Assembly: GCF_000235365.1 (NCBI RefSeq)
Contig: NC_016449.1
Coordinates: 434,001 to 498,000, forward strand
Direction of reading: 5' to 3'
Length of the DNA stretch: 64,000 bases
Source: Eremothecium cymbalariae DBVPG#7215
Lineage: Eukaryota; Ascomycota; Saccharomycetes; Saccharomycetales; Saccharomycetaceae
In this document: one piece after another, positions 9,285 to 24,017 of the stretch
How positions within the stretch are numbered: position 1 is the stretch's first letter
Layout of the letters: each line of letters begins with the position of its first letter
Translations under genes and position numbers: made by a program
The notes under the pieces: generated by a model
Databases searched by the model: none
What the model was told of the DNA's origin: nothing
Seen by the model: the letters and a program-made list of their open reading frames with translations, nothing else

Positions 9285-10369
9285 CCTCCTTCTACTTTCC
9301 TTTCTCTTCCTATATATATCTAATGCTTCTCCTCCTGCTCTTTTCTTTCTGTATGTAAAACAAAAAAATAAAATAAAATAAAACTCAAAATCAAACTAAT
9401 AAATTCTAGCCTGGTCTTTTCTAAGTTTATGTTACTATACGCCTACCAACACTAACCTTCCTTTTTATAATCAAACTAACAGTCTATTTTTTAATTAAAA
9501 TTAGCAGCTAGAATTAAATGAAAATTTTAATCCCTGCCTTGTTATTATCGGGCCTTTCTTCTTAGACCTTCCCAATGCTATCTGAATTATCAATAAAAAA
9601 CTTGAAACAATTAAAAGGCCAATATTGGCTTATCATCTCCCTTTTAATAATGCTGTCCACAAGAGCCATTCACACTATATAGAAACTTGTCATTTTAGCG
9701 AAATTACTACGCCATTTCGAAGACGACGCTGCGGCCAGACAATTTTTTGTAGCAGCACCATGTAAAACAAAAGGAAAGGCATACCTCAGCGCGGGAGCAG
9801 ACGCCGGCTGGGCCAGATGGGCTGGGAGATGTGGCAAGATATTCGTCGTTACGAGATGCTACAGGTAAGTTGAAAGGGAGTGTGGAAATCGGTCCTTTTC
9901 ATGCGTGTTTCGGAAAAGTGCGATTGTATGGGCAGACGCCCTGTCGTGTGGCGTGGTGTACGGGTGGTTAGGCAGCCAGTAAGGTTCAGAATGCGAGCTT
10001 TGGGTATATGGGGCCGGTTGGACGGTTGGACAAGCGATGTGGGCGGGAGTTGTGGGGGTTTGCGGGCCCAGTCGATGATAGTGGGTGGAACAGAAGCATT
10101 TGCGGGGGGGCCGTGCGGCGAAGGGGCTCTCTGCCGGCGTGCAGGTGGTGGCTGGGCTGGAGCACGTGAGGGCTGTAGCTGGACCGGGACGCGCTTTCTG
10201 TTGTGGAACGACGTCGCGCATATGATGTGGCGAGCGGCAGGTGGATTGGATCACGTGATGGTGCATCACGTGATCTGGTTTAGAACTGGTAGTAAAATTT
10301 AAGTGTAGATATATATGTAATCAAATCAGGCTAGTACTGCCGTAGTTATTTATTATATGGATAGGGCTC
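9285..10369. other. KEX1 upstream / GPH1 downstream region
   Basis: No gene is accepted. About 9780-10280 is GC-rich, and overlapping frames on both strands there look like composition artefacts. Three CACGTG boxes occur, at 10163, 10252 and 10267. The last two lie in two identical ATCACGTGAT palindromes (10250-10259 and 10265-10274), 15 bases apart centre to centre. Confidence 0.5.
10250..10274. promoter_or_regulatory. tandem ATCACGTGAT palindromes (Cbf1/bHLH-type sites)
   Basis: Two perfect 10-bp ATCACGTGAT palindromes lie at 10250-10259 and 10265-10274. RTCACRTG is the Cbf1 site and the CDEI consensus. No AT-rich CDEII and CDEIII (TTCCGAA) follow on either side, so this is not a centromere. 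It lies about 100 bases beyond the GPH1 stop codon and nearly 1 kb upstream of KEX1. Confidence 0.6.
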
Positions 10370-13078
10370 TCAGGTCTCCCGTATTGGTTCCACGTTCCAT
10401 ACGGTTTCTGCATATTCTTCGATGCAACGGTCGCTACTGAAGAATCCGACGTTAGCAACAGAGAGAATAGACTTGCGTAGCCACGTGGAGCGTTGGTTGT
10501 GGTAGACATCATCAACGAGGGCTAGCGACGCCAGGTAGGACTCGAAGTCATCGCTAATCAGGTAGTAGTCGCCATGCTGACGTACTGCGTCTACCAAGGG
10601 CTGGAATTCAGATACGTTCTCTGGGGAGAAGGCGCCCGATTCCAAAACGGACAAAACGCGCGAAAGCGTTTCTGGTAATGGGACATTGTGGTAACGATGC
10701 TTATAACGCAATTCTTCAACGTCCTCTGCCAAATTGCCGAATAGGAATATGTTTTCCTCTCCAATTTCTCTTGTAATTTCGACATTTGCACCGTCCACGG
10801 TGCCGATGATCAGACCACCGTTCATTACAAACTTCATGTTTGAGGTACCTGAAGCTTCGGTACCGGCAGTAGAGATGTGCTGGCTCAGGTCCGAGGCTGG
10901 GATAAGTACCTCAGCTTTGGAGACGTTGTAATCCGCGACAAAGACCACTTTTAACAAATCGGCGATTTCTCGGTCATTGTTTACTACTGCTGCAACGGAA
11001 TTAATCAGATGGATAATCAGTTTAGCCATATAGTAGCCCGGTGCGGACTTGCCGCCAAAGAATGAGACCTTGCGAGGATATTTTGCAGCGACCTGCTGGA
11101 TTGAGGCCCCCTCGGCAAGCATTTCTTTCATGGACAAGTACCGGTGAATTACGCCAAATATATTTAACTGTTGGCGTTTGTACTCATGGATACGCTTCAC
11201 CTGTATGTCGAACAATGTGTCGCGTATGTGGTCACGGCTTATCACATCTACCCCTCCGTTCAGGCGGCATAATAGATCTGCTAAACGCACCTTGTTATGG
11301 TACTTGACGTCATCCCAGCGCTTCTGGAACTCTAGGTCGTCTGCATACTTTGCCAGTCCAGTAAGCCTTGACATTTCTAGCAAATAACGGTCGCTCTTGT
11401 CCTCTAGAGTCTCCGAAATGAGTTGCGCCAATTGGGGGTTCGCTTGGCGCAGCCAACGCCGTGGTGTGATACCGTTCGTCACGTTAGTAAACTTACCGGC
11501 ACCGTAGATATTCACAAAGTCTTGAAAGATGGTCGTTTTTATCAACTCTGTGTGCAATTCAGCAACACCGTTGACCTTATGTGAACCCACAATCGCCAAA
11601 TGGGCCATCCTCACTTGACGTCCCGGAGATGATTCCTCAATGATTGAAATTCTAGATAGCAAGTCCACATCTTTAGGGAACTTCTTCTCGACGTCGTGCA
11701 AGAAGAACCAATTGATATCATAAATAATTTCTAAGTGACGAGGGAGCAAATGGCCAATGAGCCCAACAGGCCACTTCTCCAATGCCTCTTGCATCACCGT
11801 ATGGTTGGTATATGAGAACGTGCGGGTCACAATTTCCCAAGCCTCATGCCAATCTAGCTTCTCCAAATCCACGAGAATACGTTGCAACTCCACTACGGCG
11901 AGAGTTGGGTGCGTATCGTTAAGTTGAATAGCAACTTGGTCAGGTAATTCTTTCCATGGTTTGCGAGACTTTTTAAACCGACGTAAGATATCATGCAACG
12001 ATGCTGCACACCAAAAGTACTGTTGTCTTAATCGCAATTCCTTCCCGCTCTCAAAGTTGTCATTAGGATACAAAACCGCAGTAATAGACTCTGCTCGTTG
12101 TTGGTCAATTACAGAATTAGTGTAATCTCCATCATTAAACTTTGCAAAGTCAAACTCCGTTGTGGGCTTCGCAGACCATAACCGCAAGTTGTTTACAGTT
12201 GTAGTCTTGAACCCAGGAACGGGCATATCATAAGCCACCGCCAAAACTTGCTCTCCGCCAATCCATGAACTTGGAGATAACGTCGAAGATCCTTGTTCTC
12301 TGTGTACATGGCCATAATAGCTTATACGTACCTGGATCTCAGATCTCTCAATTTCCCAAGGGTTCCGCAAGTTCAGCCAATAATCTGGCGTCTCCACTTG
12401 ATAGCCATCGATAATCTTTTGGGCAAAGATCCCATATTGATACCGTAAACCGTACCCCCACGCTGGATAATTCCCAGTAGCTAAGGAATCAACAAAACAA
12501 GCAGCAAGACGACCAAGACCACCATTGCCTAAAGCAGCATCTGGTTCCTGATCCAAAACATCCTCTAATCTAAATCCAAGTTGTTCAACTGCGTCAGAAA
12601 TCATCTCACGTGATGTCTCATCACCCTCGTCCCCTGTGTTGATATTAATCAACGCATTATCCAAAGCACGACCCATCAAAAACTCTAGTGACAAATAATA
12701 AACCCTCTTAGGGTCTCTGGCAGTCACCCGCTGTTGTGTCTTATTCCAATCAATAATAAGATTGTCCCTCACTGATTCTGAAGCTGCCTCATAGGCAGCT
12801 AATTCATCACAATTATACAAAGACCTCGCAAGAGTCGTCTCAACATGCTGGATGAACTTTCTCTGAAACTCATCTCCATTATTAAACTTCTTCACCTCAT
12901 GCTTCTTCCATAATTCTCTCGATTGTAATGGAATCACAGAATCAATAGATTTAATCTCTTGAGGTAAAAACCCAGTAAGACGCCGCGCTAAACTACGAGG
13001 TTTGAATGGCTCCTCAGTAATTAGATCATTCGAAGTTGACCCACTTAGGGATGGTCTTCTTGCAGTAGTCTGGACCAT
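10370..13078 (-). CDS. GPH1: glycogen phosphorylase
   Basis: This cytosolic enzyme releases glucose-1-phosphate from glycogen. The 902 residues match the S. cerevisiae length. The pyridoxal-phosphate lysine is about Lys749 in EASGTSNMKFVMNGG, the family hallmark. Other conserved blocks include ALGNGGLGRLAACFVDSLA near residue 180 and the substrate-site segment IHEYKRQQLN. The N terminus contains RRLTGFLPQEIKSID with Thr35, which corresponds to the regulatory phospho-threonine in yeast phosphorylase, so kinase control is likely kept. The start is ATG. One stress-element core (CCCCT at 13457-13461) lies about 380 bases upstream, in line with stress induction known for GPH1, but a single pentamer is weak evidence. 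Confidence 0.97.
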   Translation of the reverse strand: MVQTTARRPSLSGSTSNDLITEEPFKPRSLARRLTGFLPQEIKSIDSVIPLQSRELWKKHEVKKFNNGDEFQRKFIQHVETTLARSLYNCDELAAYEAASESVRDNLIIDWNKTQQRVTARDPKRVYYLSLEFLMGRALDNALININTGDEGDETSREMISDAVEQLGFRLEDVLDQEPDAALGNGGLGRLAACFVDSLATGNYPAWGYGLRYQYGIFAQKIIDGYQVETPDYWLNLRNPWEIERSEIQVRISYYGHVHREQGSSTLSPSSWIGGEQVLAVAYDMPVPGFKTTTVNNLRLWSAKPTTEFDFAKFNDGDYTNSVIDQQRAESITAVLYPNDNFESGKELRLRQQYFWCAASLHDILRRFKKSRKPWKELPDQVAIQLNDTHPTLAVVELQRILVDLEKLDWHEAWEIVTRTFSYTNHTVMQEALEKWPVGLIGHLLPRHLEIIYDINWFFLHDVEKKFPKDVDLLSRISIIEESSPGRQVRMAHLAIVGSHKVNGVAELHTELIKTTIFQDFVNIYGAGKFTNVTNGITPRRWLRQANPQLAQLISETLEDKSDRYLLEMSRLTGLAKYADDLEFQKRWDDVKYHNKVRLADLLCRLNGGVDVISRDHIRDTLFDIQVKRIHEYKRQQLNIFGVIHRYLSMKEMLAEGASIQQVAAKYPRKVSFFGGKSAPGYYMAKLIIHLINSVAAVVNNDREIADLLKVVFVADYNVSKAEVLIPASDLSQHISTAGTEASGTSNMKFVMNGGLIIGTVDGANVEITREIGEENIFLFGNLAEDVEELRYKHRYHNVPLPETLSRVLSVLESGAFSPENVSEFQPLVDAVRQHGDYYLISDDFESYLASLALVDDVYHNQRSTWLRKSILSVANVGFFSSDRCIEEYAETVWNVEPIRET

Positions 13079-13871
13079 TCTTTATTCAAAATGCCTTTCT
13101 ATTGAAATTCTCAATCGACTTGCTCTCGACCTATCTAGCTATACCTCTCTATACTACTGTATCTATATACTTCACGCAATAACTAAACGTCTCTCCCAAT
13201 GTCCCCCGATTCCAACTCTGATACATCCTTTTTTAAATATCCTCAAGCCTTACATACACCTCCGCCAAATTAAACCATACCACCGCCATATAACCAACCA
13301 TTCATATTTTAATAAACTCTCAATATTGCTTTCTTTTCCTATATTCCTTTACCCAATGAACGAGCTGCGCCTGAATCCCACGTATGTTCCCGAAACCCCC
13401 CCTTCCGGTCTCTCTTCTATGTTAACTAGGCGTTTAGTACCAATTTTCCTTTGAATCCCCTGCATCCTCGAAAATAGATCCTAATTAGACTATACCGGAT
13501 AAATCCGAATAATATTAGTCTGTAAGTTTGTCCTTTCGAACTACTTTTGTTCCTATTATGGGAGGTATCGTGGGGCAACGCACGACCTCGATGTGCCTGC
13601 CATTTTATCTTATAAATAGTATATATTCCGAATTTAACTTGATGTTAGAGTGAGCATCACATGTTACTCACATGTTGGGTTACCACCATATGTGAAAGGT
13701 TTGTTTGAAGTCCTAAGTACATAGGCCCGTCCGTACACACACGAAGACGTAGAGACACATACAACACACATACACAAATGTATAGAAATTTGTGAGATTT
13801 TTTGTGTATTAATTGTAATTAATATAGTAATAACCGAAGTTAAAAGAGTTGGGTAGTCCGGTACTACGTTT
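13079..13871. other. GPH1 promoter / MCM6 terminator region
   Basis: No gene is supported. The region is AT-rich with pyrimidine-rich tracts near GPH1. It holds a CCCCT core at 13457 and an ATCACATG box near 13657 with TTCCGAA about 30 bases away. The spacing is wrong for a centromere. Confidence 0.5.
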
Positions 13872-18004
<4,133 letters not shown>

Positions 18005-20191
18005 CTACGAGTTTATTTTTTTTGACGTTTTACAGTTACCGGTCAACATATTCTTGGGCACCGAATAGCCAGCGGACTCCCACTTGGTTAGGTTAGGGTT
18101 AAAGTAAGCATTTAAGTGATTTTGGATGTAATCGTAAGTAGGGTAATCTTTGGGATCACAGGTCACACTTATAGCGTTTTTCGGTTGATACAATCTAACA
18201 TAATCAATTGACATTGTTACTGGGAAGAAAATCATTCTCCAGTCAATGTATGCCCAATTGTTAGAAACACCAAGGTTTAAAATAATGGACATTGGTTCTT
18301 TGCTAATTCTTCTCCAGTCAACATTACCATTTGGATGTAAAGCTGACGCATAAACGGTGAAAGTTGGCGAGTCACCGACAAACCAACGCACATAACCCTT
18401 CGAGTTATCATTTAAATATTCCATTGAATATTTCTGGAAATATCCAGCTCCTGCGCCAAATTCGTACCATGCAGTGTTTAAAGTAGACACTGCTGAAACT
18501 GCCTGTTGGAAAGGACCACCACAGTAGGTATTCATAGTAGTTATTGAGGTGTTGTAAATTTCGACAAATTCGTAGTCTGGGATGTACCAAATGTCGAAAG
18601 GGGCAATCTGCATGGATTGAGATGCTGTACCTACACCTATATGAGTATCTGTAGCACCTTCAAGAATATCGAGTTCAGGGGCCCCTCTACCAACGCCTTG
18701 ATTAGGATGATCCTCACCATCACAGGTACATGATGACAAACGTTGACCTGGCAAATAGGAAATACCATCAGCTGAAGATTGATTTGGAGTGATACCCGCA
18801 TCGCACGCTTCATATGAATAAGGCCATACACCCTCTGTCGAAGCCAAATATCCTGGCCGACCCAAGTTACCCATAGTCCACAACCCAGGCCATAGCCCTG
18901 CTATGTGACCGTAATTTGGCAAATTAGCAGATATTTCTAAAGCACCCTGTGTAAAGCACATTTGGTTCCACGACTGAAGCATACCCGACCTGTAATACAA
19001 GTTATGATTTTTAAAGGCGTCCATTCGTAATTGCAATACCCCGTTATTTGTCGTAGCAGCATCAGGCGAGTACCATTCTAAATCATTTGTCGCAGCGTAA
19101 TGGATATCAGGCGCAGTCCAAAATTGATCATCACCACTGTAGAAAGTCCGACCTATAGCATTAAATTCATCACTAAAGACCAACTGCCAATCTGATCCAT
19201 CTTTAGCTTTTCTTGTGCGTGCACTCTGGGGAGTATCAGGATCTACAAGACTCGTTCTAATAGCCGATAACTGTGGATACTCATAAGGGGAAAGTAATTC
19301 AACTGTATTACCATGCAGTTTATCTACTGCTCCAGTATATGTCAACACTGGTAGAACAATAAACATAACAAGACCTCCAATAAAGATGAACAGGAGACCA
19401 AAAAACCCACCTGCAGAACGTTTGTCCATGTGCTTGAAATCCAGTATGAATCTTTGTCTATCCAACCGAGCCTCCTCCTCAGGATCCGGATTATGTAAGT
19501 AATCATCATCTTCTTTCTCATCCAACATTAATGGGAAGGAAGATGCAGGATACCCACCAAAAGGTGAAAAGTCCTGATCTCCCAAGAACGGATTCGATGA
19601 TGTCAAAGAAGACATCGAATTCTCTTCAGATCCCCATGAGCCCCATAAATTACTCCCGTGCCGTCCCCCAGACCCACCACTACCTTGCTGCTGTCCTTGC
19701 ATCTGCCCCTGGCCTGGATTCAACGCCATCGACGTAACCCGCGACCCAACCATCGGATACCGATCAAAAGCCGGAGGCGACATAATATCACTGTTCGAGA
19801 TGGCCCTCCCAGGAAAGGGTTGTTGTCCATCAACATCCATCACCATTTGTTGTTCCATCATACTACTTCCTCCTCCGCCACCGCCACTACCACCGCCACT
19901 ACCACCACCACTCCCAGCAGCCTGCCGAGAATAGTACCCTCGATAATCAGATACTCCACCACCTCCCCCTCCTCCGCCCCTTAATTCCTCTCCACGGCCA
20001 TCCAAACCATGCAACAACGAAGCCTCACTCCCATTCTGAGAAATATCATGTAATTCATCATGATCTAAAAACGGATTATGAACTGACAACTGTCCACGTG
20101 AGCCTTCTTGTCCGCCCTGTTGAACAAACTGTCCTTCCGGTACACGTGAGCTGCCCGGCTGACTATCCCCAATCAACTGTCTTCTAGACAT
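18005..20191 (-). CDS. KRE6: beta-1,6-glucan synthesis protein Kre6/Skn1
   Basis: This type II membrane protein of the secretory pathway is needed for cell-wall beta-1,6-glucan. The cytosolic N-terminal 255 residues are rich in Gly, Ser and Gln, with runs of eight Gly and GGGSGGGSGGG repeats. One signal-anchor span lies at about 260-283 (GGFFGLLFIFIGGLVMFIVLPVL). The lumenal domain is a glycoside hydrolase family 16 fold with the E-L-D-I-L-E catalytic-type motif near residue 504. In S. cerevisiae KRE6 and SKN1 are ohnologues, so a single gene here stands for both. A GTG immediately precedes the ATG in frame; the ATG at 20191 gives 728 residues. Confidence 0.93.
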   Translation of the reverse strand: MSRRQLIGDSQPGSSRVPEGQFVQQGGQEGSRGQLSVHNPFLDHDELHDISQNGSEASLLHGLDGRGEELRGGGGGGGGVSDYRGYYSRQAAGSGGGSGGGSGGGGGGSSMMEQQMVMDVDGQQPFPGRAISNSDIMSPPAFDRYPMVGSRVTSMALNPGQGQMQGQQQGSGGSGGRHGSNLWGSWGSEENSMSSLTSSNPFLGDQDFSPFGGYPASSFPLMLDEKEDDDYLHNPDPEEEARLDRQRFILDFKHMDKRSAGGFFGLLFIFIGGLVMFIVLPVLTYTGAVDKLHGNTVELLSPYEYPQLSAIRTSLVDPDTPQSARTRKAKDGSDWQLVFSDEFNAIGRTFYSGDDQFWTAPDIHYAATNDLEWYSPDAATTNNGVLQLRMDAFKNHNLYYRSGMLQSWNQMCFTQGALEISANLPNYGHIAGLWPGLWTMGNLGRPGYLASTEGVWPYSYEACDAGITPNQSSADGISYLPGQRLSSCTCDGEDHPNQGVGRGAPELDILEGATDTHIGVGTASQSMQIAPFDIWYIPDYEFVEIYNTSITTMNTYCGGPFQQAVSAVSTLNTAWYEFGAGAGYFQKYSMEYLNDNSKGYVRWFVGDSPTFTVYASALHPNGNVDWRRISKEPMSIILNLGVSNNWAYIDWRMIFFPVTMSIDYVRLYQPKNAISVTCDPKDYPTYDYIQNHLNAYFNPNLTKWESAGYSVPKNMLTGNCKTSKKINS

Positions 20192-22087
20192 CACTACTCT
20201 CTTATTCTAACTTTTTCCTTCTATAATAATAATAAATAATTTTATCTTTATGTTTTCCTTTCCAACCGTTGTCCGTTGTGTTCTCTCTCTCTCGTTATTT
20301 CTATATCTATGTTGGACCAGGCGACAGCAATAAGAATAAATAAATTTCACTCACGATCACTTATCTCTTCTTGCTAGCTCTCTTGATACCTGTTAACTTA
20401 TAAAATAATACCTCTCTGTTCCACTTATTTCAACTTGTCCACGAATAAAACTAGCTAAATTTTTTTATTTTTTTGCTCCTTTTCCTAAAATCCTTCTTCT
20501 TACACCGTTGTTCCTCAATTTGTCGCTCAAAATCAAAAGAAAAGACACAGAATTCTTTCCAATAAGTTTACGTGTGTTCTTCTTGTTTTCTCACTCCTGA
20601 CCAAGCTCTCTCTTTCTCTGCCTGTCTATATCTCTATTTTTTCAATAATGTTCTTACTTCAGTCTCTGACGTCTTCGTCTTCCCTCCTTATACTATAATC
20701 CAGAAAAAGAGATTGGCCAAAAGAAAGCACTGCCCTTCTCGGAAACCGTATTATCGTATAAATTTGTTTTAATTATACTTCAGCTGGGATTGACGGCTCT
20801 GCTTCCCTCTGCTTTCGCCGCTTTCCTTGGTCTTACGTTAAACGCCTTTTCTCGAGGTTTCCTTTTAATTTCACACCTGTTATATAAAATGACTACTACC
20901 TGATTGGCTGGTGACAGTTGAGATGGATAGATGGTGACGACAAAAGCTCGAGGAAAAAGTCTGCTACTATTGTGCTTTAGTATATATTTGCCAGCAGAAA
21001 AGAACGTGTTTCCCAGACTTGCAAAGGCGATGAGTATAAGAAACCGGGTCGATAAAGGGCTACGTAGGGTTTTACAAGGGTTTTTGGCGGAAATGTGTGA
21101 GAAAATGGGTAGTAAATTTAATGAACATATATATATATATTGTCAAGCTGGATGTATGTAGGAAAGGGAAACAAGGCTGGCTGGCTAGATTAGTGGCAAG
21201 CTGTCTTACTGCTTAATTGCTTGACGGAGGTGTTGGTCCTCGAAGGTGGTTGGTTGATGGACCACTATACGGGAGCCAGAGAGGAGGGGCTATATGTATT
21301 GTTTCTTTTTTATACCGGTGAGCTATTACGTAATTAGCTTTTGCATGGTATCACGTGACATTTGATTTGATATGGCTGATGAGCTGAAGAGGAAATATCC
21401 TTGTTAAACATAACAGTATATAAATAACAATTATTTTAGTATCCTAGAATGGCTACTCGACTATTTTTGGGGTGTCTAGCCATTGTAGGTTATTTATAAC
21501 CGCATTGTAGGGAAAGGGCATCTTATTTCTACTAAATGGTTAGCTGGTCTCGATTATTAGGCATTATAAGATAGCGCCGTATCCGACTAGGCCAACTGTC
21601 ATTGTTGGACACGTGCTTTGGTCACGTGCTGGAGATCACTATTTGTGTCACGTGGGGTGATAGCAAATACCAGACTGCCGTAACGATGAGTAGGCACTAG
21701 AAGTGATCTGAGCTATTTAGAAGGCTTGAATAAGTGACGGAGATGGGTACGATAGAGGGCCCTGATTTCTATGACGTTCCAAATTTTAGGTAACCTGTTA
21801 ATCAGCCGACCATCAACCCTCCCTACGTAAGAGATAAGAAAGATTTTCCAAGGAATAAGTGAATACTACCATATAAATTTGTAAAGATATATTTTATATA
21901 TATATCTACCTATCTATAATGTTTTTGTATACGTTAATTGAACCTTGTAAGTTTACTTTAGAACTATGTCGTCCGTTGTGTAACAGTAGTAGTTAGTCTA
22001 GAATATAGTAGTCCGGAATGTTAGACCAGGAAAATACATCTTGAAATAACAGTCACGTGATGTACGGTCGTTACGAAATACCGCCGC
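20192..22087. other. long KRE6 upstream region with CACGTG cluster
   Basis: These 1,896 bases hold no gene I can support; the few short frames lack conserved character. Five CACGTG boxes lie at 21352, 21610, 21623, 21649 and 22054. The one at 21649 reads CACGTGGG, a form preferred by Pho4 in S. cerevisiae. A TCGTATA heptamer (sterol-element-like) lies at 20754-20760, about 560 bases before KRE6. Such a long promoter-side gap could also hide a non-coding RNA, but nothing is recognised. Confidence 0.5.
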
Positions 22088-23251
22088 TCATTTACTGGCG
22101 ATGGTGGTAGAGGGATGGGCATAATGGGGATACGGCTGACTTATTTGTCTGGAAGAAAGGGCAGAGTTTGTAGATGGGGCTAGTTCGGTCATCATCACGG
22201 TCCAAGAAGTGCCTGTCTGTTTACAGTGGGTGTAACGACGCTGTAAGAGATCGGCTGGGTATACGTAGCCCTCGACCTTAATGTAATCATGAGAGACTAT
22301 CATGTCCAAAAATTGCAGCAAACTTTCGTTGCCGGTGTATTCTGCAATTTTGAGGTCTGTAGCGAGGTCAGGCTTCTTCTTCTTGGTGTTATCCTGAACT
22401 GTTGTAGTCACGGACGTAACAGTATTCGTGGTAGTAGCATCGCTACTACTTGCTTGAGTTAAAAGAGCTGCTTTACTTTGGATGCCTATGCCACCACCTG
22501 GGTGGCATAGGTCAAATGCGGCTTTCCTACGCTGTAGAAACGAGGAGGAACCACCTCTGTCACTTAAAGCGAGGCAGAGACAATCAAGGGTTAACAACAT
22601 TAAGGTCGTCGAGATAGTTGGTGCGTTAAGACCAGCCTGGGCAGATGACTCGCGAAGATGTGATGGGAGATGTATGTAGAGAACATGGTCTGCAAGCTGG
22701 GAGAGACGGGAATGGGCTGCACCAGTAACCACAACATAAGGAGAATCAGGAGCAATATTCATAGCTCTTATGTAAGAAGCCATGTTGATGAGCTCCTCGG
22801 TCTCACCACTATGAGAACATAGTAATATGGTGTCTCCGTTAGATACAAGACCTAAATCACCGTGCATAGCTTCGGAAGGATGAAGTAAACCAGCACGAAT
22901 ACCTAACGAGTGACAAGTAGCGACAGTCTTACCAACAATATGGAATGACTTCCCACACGCAACAAACACAATTTTATGACCATCTTGAAGCGCACGAAGC
23001 ATGGTCATATAAACAGCCGAAAACCTTCTTTTAGAGTCATACACTCCATTTCCACCTTCATGATCATCATCACATCCATAGAAGCTTTTATTATCAATAT
23101 CCCTAAAATGGAGAAATGCCTCTTTAATTGCTAATGAATGGCGATGTAACAAATCAGTAAACCTGTGATAAACGATATCAAAATCTACATCGATATCCAT
23201 CGATTCCCTGGTTGTATTACCAATTCTCTTAAGAGGACGTCCTGAATTCAT
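22088..23251 (-). CDS. SIS-domain sugar isomerase, KpsF/GutQ (arabinose-5-phosphate isomerase) type
   Basis: The 387-residue protein has one SIS domain, about residues 85-260. Blocks typical of D-arabinose-5-phosphate isomerases are visible in order: GKSFHIVGKTVAT, LHPSEAMHGDLGLV, a phosphate-binding loop SHSGETEELI, LNAPTISTTLMLLTLDCLCLA and HPGGGIG, whose histidine matches the catalytic His region of bacterial KdsD. Unlike the bacterial enzymes it shows no obvious CBS pair. Instead there is a Thr/Lys-rich linker and an 80-residue tail of its own. Bacteria use arabinose-5-phosphate for KDO, which yeasts lack, so the substrate here is open. I know of no S. cerevisiae counterpart. It sits between KRE6 and AUS1, in DNA that separates genes adjacent in S. 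cerevisiae. The start is ATG. Confidence 0.85.
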   Translation of the reverse strand: MNSGRPLKRIGNTTRESMDIDVDFDIVYHRFTDLLHRHSLAIKEAFLHFRDIDNKSFYGCDDDHEGGNGVYDSKRRFSAVYMTMLRALQDGHKIVFVACGKSFHIVGKTVATCHSLGIRAGLLHPSEAMHGDLGLVSNGDTILLCSHSGETEELINMASYIRAMNIAPDSPYVVVTGAAHSRLSQLADHVLYIHLPSHLRESSAQAGLNAPTISTTLMLLTLDCLCLALSDRGGSSSFLQRRKAAFDLCHPGGGIGIQSKAALLTQASSSDATTTNTVTSVTTTVQDNTKKKKPDLATDLKIAEYTGNESLLQFLDMIVSHDYIKVEGYVYPADLLQRRYTHCKQTGTSWTVMMTELAPSTNSALSSRQISQPYPHYAHPSTTIASK

Positions 23252-24017
23252 TATTCTAGCTAAATACGTTATGCGTAATGACGTTTACGATTTGCACTTG
23301 ATAATAATTTTCTATAACTTAGTTCGCTTTTCTTTAGGAGCTATTATATAGCTAAAAAAGACGGTATTTTTGATCGTAAAAAGAACAAGTCCATAAACCC
23401 TGAATATACGCATAAAGATTACGGCATAATATAGCCTAATCGTTCGAAATATTATGATATGTAAAACTGATAAGTAGGTATAATTTAATTAGGTTTTCAT
23501 CCTAACTTAGGATGAGTATAAGTGTGAATACAGACTAGCTATAAAAATGCCGATTATCTTTTAGGTGCTCTAAGCGATAAATGTAGCATGAAAACAACTT
23601 GGATTCAGTAATGAAATCAGATTATTAATCATTCATAGTCCCCCTCTTCATTATAATGAAAGAGGCGTCTAGAAAAGCGCAAAAATTATATGTTATACAT
23701 TAATGTATAATTATGCAGATGTGATTTAGCCTGCCACATCTGGCAGCGCAAACGAGAGGAAGACAGACGAGTTAATTTTCCCTTGAAGTTCTTTCTTTAT
23801 GAATCAGGAGCAATTGGAAATTACATTTATTTTTCTATAAAATTTATCAGGAACTAGAAACGATTAATTAAGCATTGGAATTAATTATTAAGTTTTTGTG
23901 TGTGATGTGTTTGTGCATCTCTGTGCTTTGGGATGATGAAATATACTATTACGATGCCTAATATAGGGTTGTGGGGGGTCGTCAAAAAATCATTTAATTT
24001 AAATTAAATTCTAATTA
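23252..24017. other. SIS-gene promoter / AUS1 terminator region
   Basis: No gene is seen. Three AT-rich palindromic structures occur. A hairpin with one bulged base lies at 23643-23665 (CCTCTT...AAGAGG). A perfect 18-bp palindrome lies at 23693-23710, centred on ATTAAT. A perfect 18-bp palindrome at 23992-24009, just past the AUS1 stop, may take part in transcript ending. Confidence 0.55.

Noticed and set aside
9859..10302. Paired 136- and 140-codon frames on opposite strands
   Set aside because: A mirror pair in GC-rich DNA, with unnatural composition (Arg/Gly/Trp or Pro/His/Thr rich) and no homology I can see.
13620..13670. Possible centromere: ATCACATG near TTCCGAA
   Set aside because: The spacing is about 30 bases, with no 80-160 base AT-rich element between them, and the CDEIII flank does not match TGTTTATGNTTTCCGAA.
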